A stretch of 64,000 nt of DNA from Trifolium pratense (lineage: Eukaryota > Streptophyta > Magnoliopsida > Fabales > Fabaceae), in the NCBI RefSeq assembly GCF_020283565.1, contig NC_060064.1, positions 6,098,001-6,162,000 of the forward strand. Direction: 5' to 3'. Shown piece after piece: positions 49,348 through 59,821 of the stretch. Both the position numbers and the translations under genes were made by a program. Under the pieces are notes generated by a model. That model ran no database searches. It saw only the letters and a list, made by a program, of their open reading frames with translations, and had not been told where the DNA came from. Every line of letters begins with the position of its first letter. The first letter of the stretch is position 1.

Positions 49348-50239
49348 GGCGGATTCTAGTGTGGGAGACCATAATAGGTCTCTCACCGATGAGTCATGTG
49401 ATATGTAGACTGGATTGAATGTGTACATGATATTATGATGTACTGTCAGTATTAAATTATTATTTTTTTTGAAAAAAAAGTTTTTGATATTTTTTCGGGA
49501 ACAAATTAGCGATTTTTTTCGGAAAAAAGTTCCCGACTTTTTAGGGAAAAAGTTTCGATTTCAGATAAATACAATTCCGGAGTTTTTCTGGAAAAAAAAG
49601 TTTCCGTTCTTTTTTCGGGAAAAAAGTTTTGGATTTTTTCCGAAAAAAAGATTTCGATTTTTCTGGAAAAAGTTCTGATGTTTTCCGGAAAAAAGTTCCC
49701 GATTTTTTGGGGAAAATAGTTTCGAAATGTTCATCTGAAAAAATTTTGCTGATACAAAAAAGAGTGAAAAAACAGAAAATATTTAAAACTTTTTTTCGAA
49801 TGAAATATTAGAACTTTTCCAGAAAAATATCGAAAACTTTTTTTCGGAAAATATCCGAAACTTTTTTCCGAATAAAATATCGGAACTTTATTCCCGAAAA
49901 AAGAATGGAAACTTTTTTGTTCATACAAAACCTCTGGAATTGTTTTTATCTAAAATCAAAAATTTCCCCCCGAAAATCGGGAACTTTTTTCCGAAAAAAA
50001 ATCAAAAAAATTTTCCCCAAAAAAGATCGAAAACTTTTTTCCGAAAAAAAATCGAAAATTTTTTCCCCAAAAAAGATCAAAAACTTTTTTCCGAAAAAAT
50101 TGGAAACTTTTTTTTAAAAATAGTAAATAATATAATACTGACAGTACACCATAATATCACGTACACATTCAATCCGGTCCACAAAACACATGACTCATTG
50201 GTGAGAGACCTATCATGGTCTCCCACCCTAGAATCCCCC
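49348..50239. mobile_element. MULE-like foldback element (892 bp), 9-bp target duplication
   Basis: The terminal inverted repeats of about 110 bp contain GGATTCTAG(T/G)GTGGGAGACC, ATNATAGGTCTCTCACC(G/A)ATG and GATATTATG(A/G)TGTACTGTCA. The perfect direct repeat CTCTATTAG flanks it (49339-49347 and 50240-50248). The interior is a degenerate tandem array of (C/G)GAAAAAAGTTCCCGATTTTT-type units, purine/pyrimidine mirrored between the left (49470-49720) and right (49790-50110) halves, so the whole molecule can fold back. Translations full of FFRKK/FPKK are artefacts of the array. Confidence 0.85.
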
Positions 50240-50248
50240 CTCTATTAG

Positions 50249-51884
50249 TGCCCCGATTCAGAAATTTTGATTTACTCGTTATTTTGACCATTTCTTTTGA
50301 CAACGTGACAATAAAGTATTTACTCTGTATATTTGGTTACGACCCAATTTAACCAATTCATTTTAGTAAATTTAGGTTATTTGTTTTCATGTTGTGTCAC
50401 TTAATTTATTGTCGCGAATCAAGTTAAATGTTTGATTGCAAATTCGCAAGTGCACGAATTATTATCAAGTAGTAAAATATTGATTCCAAGAGATTGTGTT
50501 ATTCAACAAGTACGAAAGACCTTAATGCTTAACATTACAAGAAAGTCAATGATTAGGGGGAAATCTTTTGAGATATCAATTGGTAGAACGTTTTCGAAAT
50601 TCAAATTTAGAAATGAGGTCAGATCTTCGACAAGTCGTCAAACCATGGAAACCGCGTGTAAATCAACCATAACGCGACGAATTTCTCAAGTGTTAAAATT
50701 GGATTAACATTGTGATAAACTTCAATTTCTTGAATGGTTTATCCTATCCTTTGCCTATAGTTTTCCAAACTCTTGGTTGAAACTATAGGTAACGGAGTCA
50801 ATTAAGCTTGACAATCCCTAATTACACTAATTCATTCAAATTCTCAAAGGAATCAACAAGTGCACAATGAATTCAGATCGAATTTCAACCAATATTTTCA
50901 TACAAATCAAAATCTAACATCAATTCAAACAATGATCAAGAGTTGGAAAGCATTAAACATCGAATTCATTGTATAACACTAACAAGAGAAATTCCTTACA
51001 TTAATGGAAGATTACAACAGAATTACATGATTTAACTCCTAGTCTAGATCCAACCTCAAGAGGGAAATAGTTCTCCATGGTTGATTGAACAATCTTCAGC
51101 ACCAACTCCCTTGAAACTCCTTCCATGGTGTTAGCTAGCTTCACAATTGATCAACATTTTACTTCAGAAACGAAGGATCTTGCAGCAATACTCAACTCTC
51201 AAGCTTGTAACTGAATTTTCATCCAAAAAGTCCGAACCTGGTGTAAGAAATTGAGATTTCCTTATATAAAAATTAGGACCACGTCGCGCGCCAGATCTGT
51301 CACGCCACGCTTGGTCCTTCAGTAACACACTACGCCGCGCGTAGTAACTTCGCGCCCCCAGTGTGATAACCAGATCTTTCAAATCAGCTTTCCTTTCGTA
51401 ATCACACCGCGCGTGCTGAGCAGGGAAATTTCATTCTTTTTATGAACTTATTGCGCCGCGCGTGGTATCCTACCCCGCCGCGCGTGATATGCAGATAAAA
51501 GACCATCAAATTCCTTAACTATTGCGCCGTGCGTGGCTGGACCACGCCCCCGGCATAGTGTAACTTTGCTGCTTCATAAATTCTTCATATTTTCTTGTGA
51601 TCCAAGTAACTTCCATAATTGAGCCATTTTTCTCTTGTTTATTGGCTAAAAAGCACCCAAAGGGGTCTAACATCTCTTAATTGACTTGGAATAACTTGAC
51701 GTGACGAGTATTCATCAATGTTCAAAGTCATAAGTTCATTTTTTTTCATAAGCAATAAAGTATTACGGTATATAAGAGGAAGTATTACTTCGATCAATAC
51801 AAGAGAAAGTTTTAGATGCTTTGATGGCAATATAAAGGATTAATATCAAAGTCGTGTTGATAGAAAAATTGGAAGATCAAAATT
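50249..51884. mobile_element. Probable retrotransposon-derived segment with GCGCGC-rich block
   Basis: The phrase TTCGCAAGTGCACGAATTAT followed by TATCAAGTAGTAAAATATTG (50440-50480) resembles sequences I associate with plant gypsy-type LTR elements. Downstream, 51280-51560 contains about nine variants of (G/A)CGCCGCGCGTGG in otherwise AT-rich DNA. No gag/pol frame is readable. The 91-codon frame at 50432 has no domain. I cannot define the ends, so classification is tentative. Confidence 0.4.
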
Positions 51885-51897
51885 ATGCAATTAAAAA

Positions 51898-52031
51898 TAC
51901 TAATCGTTAGTTGGTTCAGTGGTGATTGGCGCTAAATTTGGTAGGGAGACCACAGTTCGATCCCCCGCAACTGCGATCAGGAGGGAGCCAAAATCACCTA
52001 ATGTCAGAACTGACCTTGGTGGTGAAAAAAA
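51898..52031 (+). mobile_element. SINE (134 bp), 13-bp target duplication
   Basis: CGTTAGTTGGTTCAGTGGTG (A-box-like start) and CACAGTTCGATCCCCCGCAA (B box) are in tRNA-like spacing, and the element ends with GGTGGTGAAAAAAAA. It is flanked by the direct repeat ATGCAATTAAAAA (51885-51897 and 52032-52044). A textbook intact SINE. Confidence 0.85.
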
Positions 52032-52044
52032 ATGCAATTAAAAA

Positions 52045-53021
52045 AAAAAATATTAAAGTTGCAATTTTACTAAAATAGAAAGACCAAATCAACGTTTAAT
52101 TTAAATTGCATTAAAGCATATTTTTTGGGGTTTAAAGAATGCACATCTTTTTTGTTTGTATTTAGTAGTCTAGTGACTATACTCATACACTATAAGCGTG
52201 GAGAAATGAAAAATTCAGAGTTCAAACTTCAACTCCTCAAATATCTGCTTGGAGAATGTTACATAACGGATTACTAACGAAAAACAATCTGGTTAAGCAT
52301 TGTATGGTTATCGCAGATTCAGTGCTTTGTTCAGGAGGGTGCGAAATCAATGAAGATATTGATCACATGAAGATTGGTTGTGTTGAATCACAGTTTCTTT
52401 AGAGTAAAATTGAAATTGATCAGATGTTTATGGTCATTTTTCTACTGCTGTTACGGATCAAACCAAGAAATAACTAATGTTTCCAACTCTCTTAATACTA
52501 TATTCAGGTTGAATTGAATCGAATCATCTCTGGTCTTATGGTTAATGAATATATTTTTTTAATTTATTGAATAATTAATATATCTAGTCTTTAATATAAA
52601 TCATATATATCATTTATTTAATAAAATTTGAAAAGTAAAATAGGAGGGTGTATGTTTTTACACGTCTCTTTCACTTTGTTTTTTCTTTTCTTCTAATGCG
52701 ACATTGTTTCACATGTACATTTTTTGTTTTAGAGTATGAATGGAGGGTCCCATTAGAAAACAACCAAAACCAAAACATGTATGTAGACATTCTATGATTG
52801 AAAAATGTTGGAATCTGAGAAGTGGAAACCTAATCAGTACGCTGGAGTAAGTTTTCTTCTGGACATATGCAGCATTAATTAATATCAATTTGTCTGTATC
52901 ATTTTCTGTAAAAAAATATTATGGGTATTTGTTTACCATGTTATTTTTTTTACTAATTTTTTGACCATATTAAAGATAATGAGTTTCCACCTCAGTTTAA
53001 TTTTTTTTACGATTTAAACCA

Positions 53022-53052
<31 letters not shown>

Positions 53053-53839
53053 TATTTTTTGACAAAATTTATTGTTAATTTATACTTTATATGTATTATG
53101 TGTTATCAATTCAATTTATTAATATAAACAATTTTCAATTTTTCATAACCACCTAATAGCTTCTTCATTTTATTTTACAGAGAGGATTGTCTCCGGTGGA
53201 AATATGACAGAAAATATAAAGTGTTGAAATCCACCTTTCATTTATTTTTGTTTTGATTGAACACTTGAAAAAATAAAAAATAAAGTGAATGGCTAAGATT
53301 TAATGGGAGATAAAAGTGACATGAGATAATCCATTCCCTTATTTTACATATTAATATTGATTGATTAGATCAAAAATTTCAAAAGTTAAAATCATACCAA
53401 TAAAATATTTAAGAATCGATTTATGAAAAAAAAAAAAAGTTTTCATAGATTCCTCCCAATAGAGATAATTCTTATCAAAAGATATCGCGTACAAAATGAA
53501 AAAATCTCTCTCTCAATCATATTCAAATTTTGGTTAGTCATGTTGTGTGAGTTGAGTTTCTTCTATTTTTCTTTTTCATGCAAGTTTGGTTTCTTCCGTT
53601 AGATCCAACTAAATTGATCAATTTACAAACTTGCAATTTTGTCTGCTTAACTTTTATAATAACACTTTTGACCTTCTAATTTTTACAAATTTGCAATTTT
53701 GACCAATGACCGCAAGTCAACACACATGAGACAAGTGACTCACATGCCACATCAATATATATATTGCCGCATAGACAATAACTCAAATGCCACACCAGCA
53801 TGTATATGTATGCACTTTTGACTATACAGTACTGTGTTG
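52045..53839. other. AT-rich intergenic DNA with SINE relic and short microsatellite
   Basis: A SINE relic (AGTAGTCTAGTGACTATACTC, then a degenerate B box AGAGTTCAAACTTC) lies at about 52160-52250. An ATT run is at 53024-53052. No gene recognised. Confidence 0.4.
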
Positions 53840-54998
53840 TATAGGTGCGGGTACGGTACCGGTATCCGGTATTGGTACCGGTACGTGGTACGACATTTTT
53901 AAAAAAACTAAGGTACGAGTACGCTTATATAATTTTTTTTAATATAGTTATATAGTTAAAATAGTAAAATTATATTCTTAAAGCAATTAATTAAACATAA
54001 AAAATAGGAATTTTTTTTTTTTGACAATAACAAAATGATATTCATTCATTCAAATTGATAGATTACATCAAATACAACCACATAATCAACATCGCTAAAA
54101 ACGTAAAGGATGAATCTGCGAACAAAACTCACATCATCCAAGTTAATAGCATACAACGACAAAATGCCTACAACAAATAATATGATAAAGTTAAAGTCAC
54201 CGAAGTATCCATGCCTCCGGATCTGCAGCGTTGAAGCCCAAATCATTGGTTAAATCTGTTATTGACTGAAGCCGATCTTTTCAATATAAATCAAATGAAC
54301 ACCGCACAATACGGGACAACAAAAACGTCACACAAGACGACGAACAACACAACGCCGCACTCAGACGGCGAAATCACAAAAAAGAAACACACAAAAGAAA
54401 AACTTGATCAATGTGAAGATCACTTATTTAAATAAAAAAGAAAAAGAAAAACAATTATGAGGGGTGATTTTGGGTCAAAAATTGACCCTAAAACCACCCC
54501 TCCTTGATAGATCAAGAAGAGAAAAAAAAACTAGGTTAAGGTGGGGGGCGACGGCTATGAATAAAAGGAGCAGAAGGGTAAGTTACTGTACTATTGGTGT
54601 TGAACTAAAACAAATTTGTTTTTAAAAAAATAGGAGTAGTTATATTGTGGTTTACACGTTTAGGAAATTAGGAGTAGTAGTAAGACTATGCGGTTCTACT
54701 TTTAAAAATAAATAAAAAAGGAAGAAGACTGAATCAATTATAATTTTAAACTAAAGTGAATCTTTCTTAAAAAAATAATGGAATTGGAAAGTGTTGCAAA
54801 AAAATGAGAATAATTTTTGATGAAATATGTACCACGTGTGTACCCTGAGAGTACCACGCGCATATCCCGGAAGTACCACGCGTGTACCCGCATGAAAAAA
54901 CAAAAAAAAAATCCGGTATTTTGAGAATACGTACAATAGGAGTACCACACGCGTACCAGTAAGTACCAGTACTATATCAAGAACGGATTACCGGTACA
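53840..54998. mobile_element. GGTACC-rich DNA element, split by a retroposon
   Basis: The left part has GGTGCGGGTACGGTACCGGT and GGTATTGGTACCGGTACGTG; the right part has repeated GTACCACGCG and ends GGATTACCGGTACAATAT. The two share the GGTAC/GTACC vocabulary with 15430-15540. The retroposon at 54010-54624 interrupts it. No coding capacity is seen and the ends are approximate. Confidence 0.5.
54010..54624 (-). mobile_element. Poly-A retroposon nested in the GGTACC element
   Basis: On the minus strand the insert ends ATATCATTTTGTTATTGTC plus a run of A. An 11-bp direct repeat AAAAAATAGGA flanks it (53999-54009 and 54625-54635). About 615 bp and without an RT domain in the readable part, so it is a 5'-truncated LINE or a non-autonomous retroposon. 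The 66-codon frame (MIWASTLQIRRHGYFGDFNF) lies in its 3' region and is not a recognised protein. Confidence 0.65.
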
Positions 54999-55024
54999 AT
55001 ATTGATAAATATAACTTTAATAAA

Positions 55025-55332
55025 GGCTTAATTAATAAAATAGTCCCTTAAAGATATTTTTAGTTTTACATAGGTCCCTTAAAGAAAAAAAGGTCCGAAT
55101 AGGTCCCTTAAAGAAAAAAAAGTCCGAATAGGTCCCTTAAAGACATCTCCGTTAATCAGTTTGGTCCTTTCCGTCCATTTTTTTGAGGATCAAACTGATT
55201 AACGGAGATGTCTTTAAGGGACCAAACTGATTAACTGAGATATCTTTAAGGGACCTATTTGGTCCTTTTTTTCTTTAAGGGACCAATGTGAAACCAAAAA
55301 TATCTTTAAGGGACCATTTTACTAATTAAGCC
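55025..55332. mobile_element. MULE-like MITE (308 bp), 10-bp target duplication
   Basis: Ends GGCTTAATTAATAAAATAGT and the complementary ATTTTACTAATTAAGCC. The arms are built of GTCCCTTAAAGA units in inverse orientation, meeting near 55185 around CCGTTAATCAGTTTGGTCC. A perfect direct repeat CTTTAATAAA flanks it (55015-55024 and 55333-55342). It shares GGCTTAA ends with 3427 and 30614. Confidence 0.85.
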
Positions 55333-55569
55333 CTTTAATAAACTTACAAATTTGCGAGTCAATAAACTCGTGGAGAGTGACTCATATGTTCAATGTTCAA
55401 TTTGATAGCACGTGACATTGCACACGTTTTGAAGACTTGCACAAAAGTAGAACCCTTCTCCTTCGTCAGGAAGAGAGAGCGTCTTCTCTTCTCTTCTCTT
55501 CTCTTCCACCTCTCTGCGTTCTGTTTCATCGCTTTTCAACCTCTCTTTGGAAACCCTTTCATTATCCAA

Positions 55570-56232
55570 GTAAGTCTATTCTATCTTTCATCTTTCCTTT
55601 AATCTTTCTTTCTCTAATTCTCCACTTCAATTCAATACTAACTTCATGTTCTTTGCAAAAATGTTATAATTTCAATGACCCAGATACTGATTCACTCATT
55701 TCACTGCTTATTACTATTACCTTATTATATATTATCTCATTCACTTGTTATTTCATTCATAAAGTTTTCATTTTTACTTATTTACTTCACAATTATATAT
55801 CTTGATGCACTGCCTGTGTAAAACTTTCTTCATTGTCAACCAATCACAAACCATCTTTTGCATCACTTTTAAATTAGATACGATGAAAGACAATTTTTTT
55901 GTAATGATCCAACGGTTATGATTAATTGAATAGTATAGTGTTAACAAGTTCTAGTGATTAATGAGTTCACTAATCGTTCAGCGAGTTGATGTTCGATTCC
56001 TGTAAGAACAATTGTTGGTCAGACTTTATTTACCTCGCGGCCGAACTCTGGATTAACGGCCCTCTTCTTTGAGAACCAGAGGATTAATACCAAAAAAAAA
56101 TAAATAGTCTAATGTTAAACAACTTTAGGCTGGCGGCGTATATGAATTAAATTCGTAATTTACTAGTAATTTATTGTTATTGTTTTTGGTCAATTTATGC
56201 TTACATTGAGTTTATTTTGTGATTTTTGTCAG
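55570..56232 (+). other. 5' UTR intron of F-box copy 1
   Basis: Donor ATCCAA/GTAAGT and acceptor TTTTTGTCAG/GTTTTG flank an intron just upstream of the start codon. The counterpart in copy 2 is about 60068-60667 with CCAAA/GTAAGC and TTGTCAG/GTTTTG. A SINE lies inside both. Confidence 0.6.
55945..56102 (+). mobile_element. SINE in 5' UTR intron, copy 1
   Basis: Contains GATGTTCGATTCCTGTAAG (B box), TTTACCTCGCGGCCGAACTC and GAACCAGAGGATTAATACC followed by poly-A. Degenerate 16-bp direct repeats flank it (AATAGTATAGTGTTAA and AATAGTCTAATGTTAA). Confidence 0.75.
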
Positions 56233-56292
56233 GTTTTGATAAGTTAGACTGTTTTTTATTGAAACATTGGTTCTGTGATTTTTTGTTATGCT

Positions 56293-57552
56293 ATGGAGAA
56301 TCTTCCTGTTGAAGTTATTGGTACAATATTATCCCATCTTGGGTCTGCTAGGGGTATTGTGATTGCATCCTTAACTTGCAAGAAATGGAAAGATGCTTGG
56401 CACAATCACCTCCATACTCTTTCTTTCGATACTCGTGATTGGCACCTATATCGCGAAATTTGTTCTAGTCACATGGAAATGGTTATCACTCGTACACTTC
56501 TTCAAACTAGAGGATTGCAGTGCTTAACGATTTTTATGGATGATGATCATACGTTTAATGTTACTCCTGTCATTGCTTGGGTTATGTATACAAGGAATAC
56601 TTTGCGCCAGCTGCGTTATAATGTGAGAACGTCCCCTAATTTCAATATCATTGATAAATGCGGAAGGCAAAGATTGGAAGTTTTGTCCTTAGCTCACAAC
56701 CCTATCTTGCGTGTTGACCCGAGGTATCACAAATTTCCTTGCTTGAAGTCTTTGTCGTTGAGTTTCGTTAGCATCTCAGCATTGGATTTGAGTCTTCTGC
56801 TTTCTGCATGTCCGAAACTTGAAACTTTTTCTATAGTTAGTCCAGATATTGCTATGTCGGATTTGCAGGCTTCCATAGAGCTCAGCAGCTCTTCTTTGAA
56901 GGATTTCTTTATTGAGTCATTTGATGTCGATAGATTCATATTGGAAGCGGATTTACTCGAGAATCTACATCTGAAAGATTGTACCTTTGAGGTTTTCGAA
57001 TTGATCGGTAAAGGGACGCTGAAAGTACTGAAGATCGATGACGTGAGTGTTATCCATCTCGACATTGGGGATAGTACAGAGAACCTTGAGATTGTAGATG
57101 TTTTGCACTTCACAATTTTGTGGCCGGAATTTTATAACATGATCTCGAAAGCGTCAAATTTAAAAAAGCTTAGACTGTGGAGTGTTGTTTTTGACAACGA
57201 GGACGAGGTTGTTGATATAGAGACTATTTCTGCTTGTTTTCCAAGACTAACACACCTTTCCTTAAGTTATGATTTAAAAGATGGAGTGCTTCATTATGGC
57301 TTGCAGGGTTTATCTTCTCTTATGAATGTGGTTGTGTTAGAACTTGGATGGACTACAATCAGTGATCTTTTCTCAGTTTGGGTAGCTGGACTTTTGGAAG
57401 GATGTCCTAATCTAAAAAAGTTGGTCATTTATGGTTATATTTTTGAGGTCTCAACACATGAAGAGCTTCAAACTTTTGCTAGATTTTCTGAATTCATGCT
57501 TCGACTAGGAAGAAAATATAGTCATGTAAAGTTTGATTTTGATTATGAGTAG
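56293..57552 (+). CDS. F-box/LRR-repeat protein, At1g67190 type, copy 1
   Basis: Substrate-recognition subunit of an SCF ubiquitin ligase (family inference). Single coding exon, 419 residues. The start at 56293 (MENLPVEVIG) rather than the upstream ATG at 56275 is chosen because the copy-2 protein and Arabidopsis At1g67190, recalled as starting MEHLPVEVIG, begin there. The F-box is residues 1-45 (PVEVIGTILSHLGSARGIVI, then LTCKKWKDAW); leucine-rich repeats follow (FPCLKSLSLSFVSISALDLS, CPKLETFSIV, LKKLRLWSVVF, FPRLTHLSLSYDLKDG). The C-terminus is YSHVKFDFDYE. About 90% identical to copy 2; differences cluster in residues 1-275, while about 275-390 is identical in protein. Confidence 0.92.
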   Translation: MENLPVEVIGTILSHLGSARGIVIASLTCKKWKDAWHNHLHTLSFDTRDWHLYREICSSHMEMVITRTLLQTRGLQCLTIFMDDDHTFNVTPVIAWVMYTRNTLRQLRYNVRTSPNFNIIDKCGRQRLEVLSLAHNPILRVDPRYHKFPCLKSLSLSFVSISALDLSLLLSACPKLETFSIVSPDIAMSDLQASIELSSSSLKDFFIESFDVDRFILEADLLENLHLKDCTFEVFELIGKGTLKVLKIDDVSVIHLDIGDSTENLEIVDVLHFTILWPEFYNMISKASNLKKLRLWSVVFDNEDEVVDIETISACFPRLTHLSLSYDLKDGVLHYGLQGLSSLMNVVVLELGWTTISDLFSVWVAGLLEGCPNLKKLVIYGYIFEVSTHEELQTFARFSEFMLRLGRKYSHVKFDFDYE

Positions 57553-57960
57553 TAGGTTCAGTTCAGCCACACTCACTCAATCATTGCTGTCAAAGTATCA
57601 ATCTCATTCAACAAGGAAGGTACTTCCATGTTCCATGACTTTCTTGTGTCATTTTCTTCAAGTAGCACAAACATTGTTCATTTGTAAAGTTATAGATTCT
57701 TGTTTTTTTTACTTAAGCAAGTTAAAGGTTCTCTGTAAAGGAAAGATTTCCTTTTCTTTTTGTTTATCTTTAGCTCCATCCTTAAATCTTAAACCTGGAA
57801 TACCATTGTACCACCATTTCAACTTAAGGTTTTAAATTGTGTTTTTTTTCCTGTTTTTTTATTGCTTCACTATACAAATAACATATGTGGTAATCTTTGT
57901 AACGTAGGAGTAGGACTCTGGTGCTATATATAAAACTCAGTCATGAAAAGGTTTAGGGAA
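57553..57960 (+). other. 3' UTR of F-box copy 1
   Basis: Homologous to the copy-2 region after 61985, including CAAAGTATCAATCTCATTCA, ACAAGGAAGGTACTTCCATG and AAGGTTCTCTGTA. Copies differ by short gaps. It probably forms the 3' UTR. Confidence 0.5.
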
Positions 57961-58440
57961 GGTTGAAATAGTAGTCAATCGAAGATAACGTGTAGTGAGA
58001 TAGCCGCTATTCGAATGATTTAATATATAATATCCTTATAAAAAAAACTATATATAATTAATACTATATATGTATATTTCTAAATTAAAACAATATTTAA
58101 TAATTACTGATATAATATATTATTTTACAATTATTTAATTATGTTATTTTATAAGTTTAATTTTATATGAAATATTTTCACTCAGCCTAGCAGATTGCGA
58201 TTTTAAAGTGCTTCGTACTCTATGAAAACACAAAAGATCAGCGATGAAAACACAAAAGCGGACTATCCCCGCCGAAGTGTCTGCTAACCGCTCCACCCCT
58301 CTGTTATCCTGGCTGGAGTGGTCTCTATCACTTACTGCTCTGCTACCGGCCTTCTCATAGTGGCACGCTACCACTCCGCTTGCTAGCAACTAATCCACAT
58401 TGTTAGTATATTTTTATAAAAGAAAAAGTTTAGTTAAATT
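57961..58440. repeat. GC-rich repeat with GATAGCCGCTAT-type ends, copy 1
   Basis: Contains GATAGCCGCTATTCGAATG and a GC-rich block (TGTCTGCTAACCGCTCCACC; TATCCTGGCTGGAGTGG). The counterpart in copy 2 is at about 62540-62970 with the same words (GGGATAGCCGCTATTTGAAT, CTAACCGCTCCGCCCC, TCCCAGCTGGAG). It is probably a transposon inserted before the duplication; class not determined. Confidence 0.55.
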
Positions 58441-58814
58441 GAGTCTCAGTGACTCACCAGATAACAAGGAAATACACCAAAGTTATAAAAACATTTATAT
58501 ACACATTTAATTTTGAATTTATATAGAAGTAAAATTTTACTTGAACTTTACTATAGTCAGTAGCTTTGTTAGCATTTTACTAGCATGTTTGGATATGCAC
58601 ATCGGAGTTGGATGAATTATTGCTTAAGGTAGCATGCTTCAAAATGTATGAAGATATGGCAGCTAAGCTACCATAGTGTTATTATAGTGTAAACAAAAAA
58701 CTGTTATGCTATACAAAGGATACTCAACTGTTGATTTAAAATATAAATTGATTTTTGCAATTAATTAAGAAAATCATATCTACTTATTTGCATGCATTCA
58801 TAGCTGGCACTAGA

Positions 58815-59190
58815 ACACTATTGTTCCTCCTTCCCCGCGCAGGCCTTAGGGGGCTTAGCTCAGGTCTTCGGGGATTAGATTCATAAGAGGATAACCAATG
58901 CTTACTGGAAAAGACGAAAGGCGAAAAAAGGTGGCTAAGTCGAATAGCTTTTGCACCTATCCCGACTTTGTGACGGCTCACTAGTTGGTGAGAACGCTGG
59001 ACTACGACTTCCTCTCGCAGCATAATTCACTAAAATTGTATAGGAAGGCCGCTAAAAGACTACGATGACTACAACGGAAGCGAGTCACTGTCAGGACAAT
59101 CCTATATGTGAAGGGTTACTTGCTACGTCTCGCTGACTCCCGAGGGGGCTACTACGCTCACCGTGCACTTGCATCACCACCGAGAAGTAG
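58815..59190. other. GC-rich insert, possible mitochondrial DNA (NUMT)
   Basis: This stretch has roughly 45-50% GC by eye against about 28% around it, and is absent from the F-box copy-2 unit, where homology stops at 58812. The minus strand keeps a 79-codon frame ending in RPELSPLRPARGRRNNSVLV. Words such as CCTTCCCCGCGCAGGCC and GGGAAGGGG-like clusters are typical of plant mitochondrial genomes, but I cannot name the locus. Confidence 0.35.
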
Positions 59191-59569
59191 TAAGGTTTTT
59201 ATGTGTAGTTGAGGGATAAACACTTATCTATACCTATATATAAAGAGGATACAAAAAATTTTGGTGTGAATTTTTCATAATACCAACAATACCGTTAATT
59301 TTTTTTAGCAGCAAACTCACCATAACATAAGACATTTTTTTTAGCGGCAAAAATATTTTTTTATTAACAAACTTACCATAACATAAGACATGTATTTTTT
59401 TTTTTTACATAAATTTACATAATAGATACAAACAGGTGCGAAACACGCCCTGTCTGGCCGCTAGTCATTAATAAATATAAAATAACATAAGACAAATATT
59501 TATCACTGATACATAAAAAATAGAATAAATATTTGTCACTAACAAATATAAAAATTACATGGAAAAAAT
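59191..59569. other. Spacer with short repeats and a Helitron-like 5' motif
   Basis: TCTATACCTATATATAAAGA at 59228 resembles a Helitron 5' terminus following an A. The phrase CATAACATAAGACA is repeated near 59324, 59378 and 59486. No CTRR end with hairpin was found downstream, so I do not call a Helitron. Confidence 0.35.
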
Positions 59570-59735
59570 ACATAAAAAGTCTCGTGAAACATCCGTTCAA
59601 ATGAATTCTGTAATAATAAGAGCGGCTAACCCCTATTTGGCGACTCCAGGAGCAACCATTCACAACCATTATGGGAAGATCCTTTTTCAAGGAGATATTT
59701 TAGTTACATTCCTATATGAAAAATCGAGGCCAATG
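59570..59735 (+). pseudogene. Plastid rpoC2 fragment in nuclear DNA (NUPT)
   Basis: Translation of the + strand reads [20 protein letters not shown] then [20 protein letters not shown] and FLYEKSRP, matching the C-terminal half of the chloroplast RNA polymerase beta'' subunit (PYLATxGATxxxHYGxIL..GDxLVTFxYEKSR). About 55 codons remain open. It is flanked by similar AT-rich phrases GATACATAAAA.(T/A)TA..GAATAAATATTT(A/G)TCACT at 59508 and 59735. It cannot be functional. Confidence 0.8.
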
Positions 59736-59781
59736 ATACATAAAACTATTGAATAAATATTTATCACTGCAGACCTGCGCA

Positions 59782-59821
<40 letters not shown>

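Larger units (their letters stand above)
55393..58812 (+). repeat. Tandem segmental duplication, copy 1 (F-box unit)
   Basis: About 3.4 kb, including 5' UTR exon, 5' UTR intron with SINE, F-box coding exon, 3' region and a GC-rich repeat, is repeated at 59925-63378. Homology begins near ATTCAATTTGATA-like sequence and ends at TTCATAGCTGG(C/T)ACTA. Confidence 0.85.

Noticed and set aside
49469..50248. Several frames rich in FFRKKVPDFLGKK or FPKKDRKLF
   Set aside because: They come from the tandem interior of the foldback element; not proteins.
50432..50707. 91-codon frame with basic composition
   Set aside because: No recognised gag, pol or host domain; lies in retrotransposon-like sequence and ends without conserved context.
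56727..57113. 128-codon minus-strand frame within F-box copy 1 (with a 112-codon twin in copy 2)
   Set aside because: Conserved only because it is antisense to the conserved LRR coding exon.
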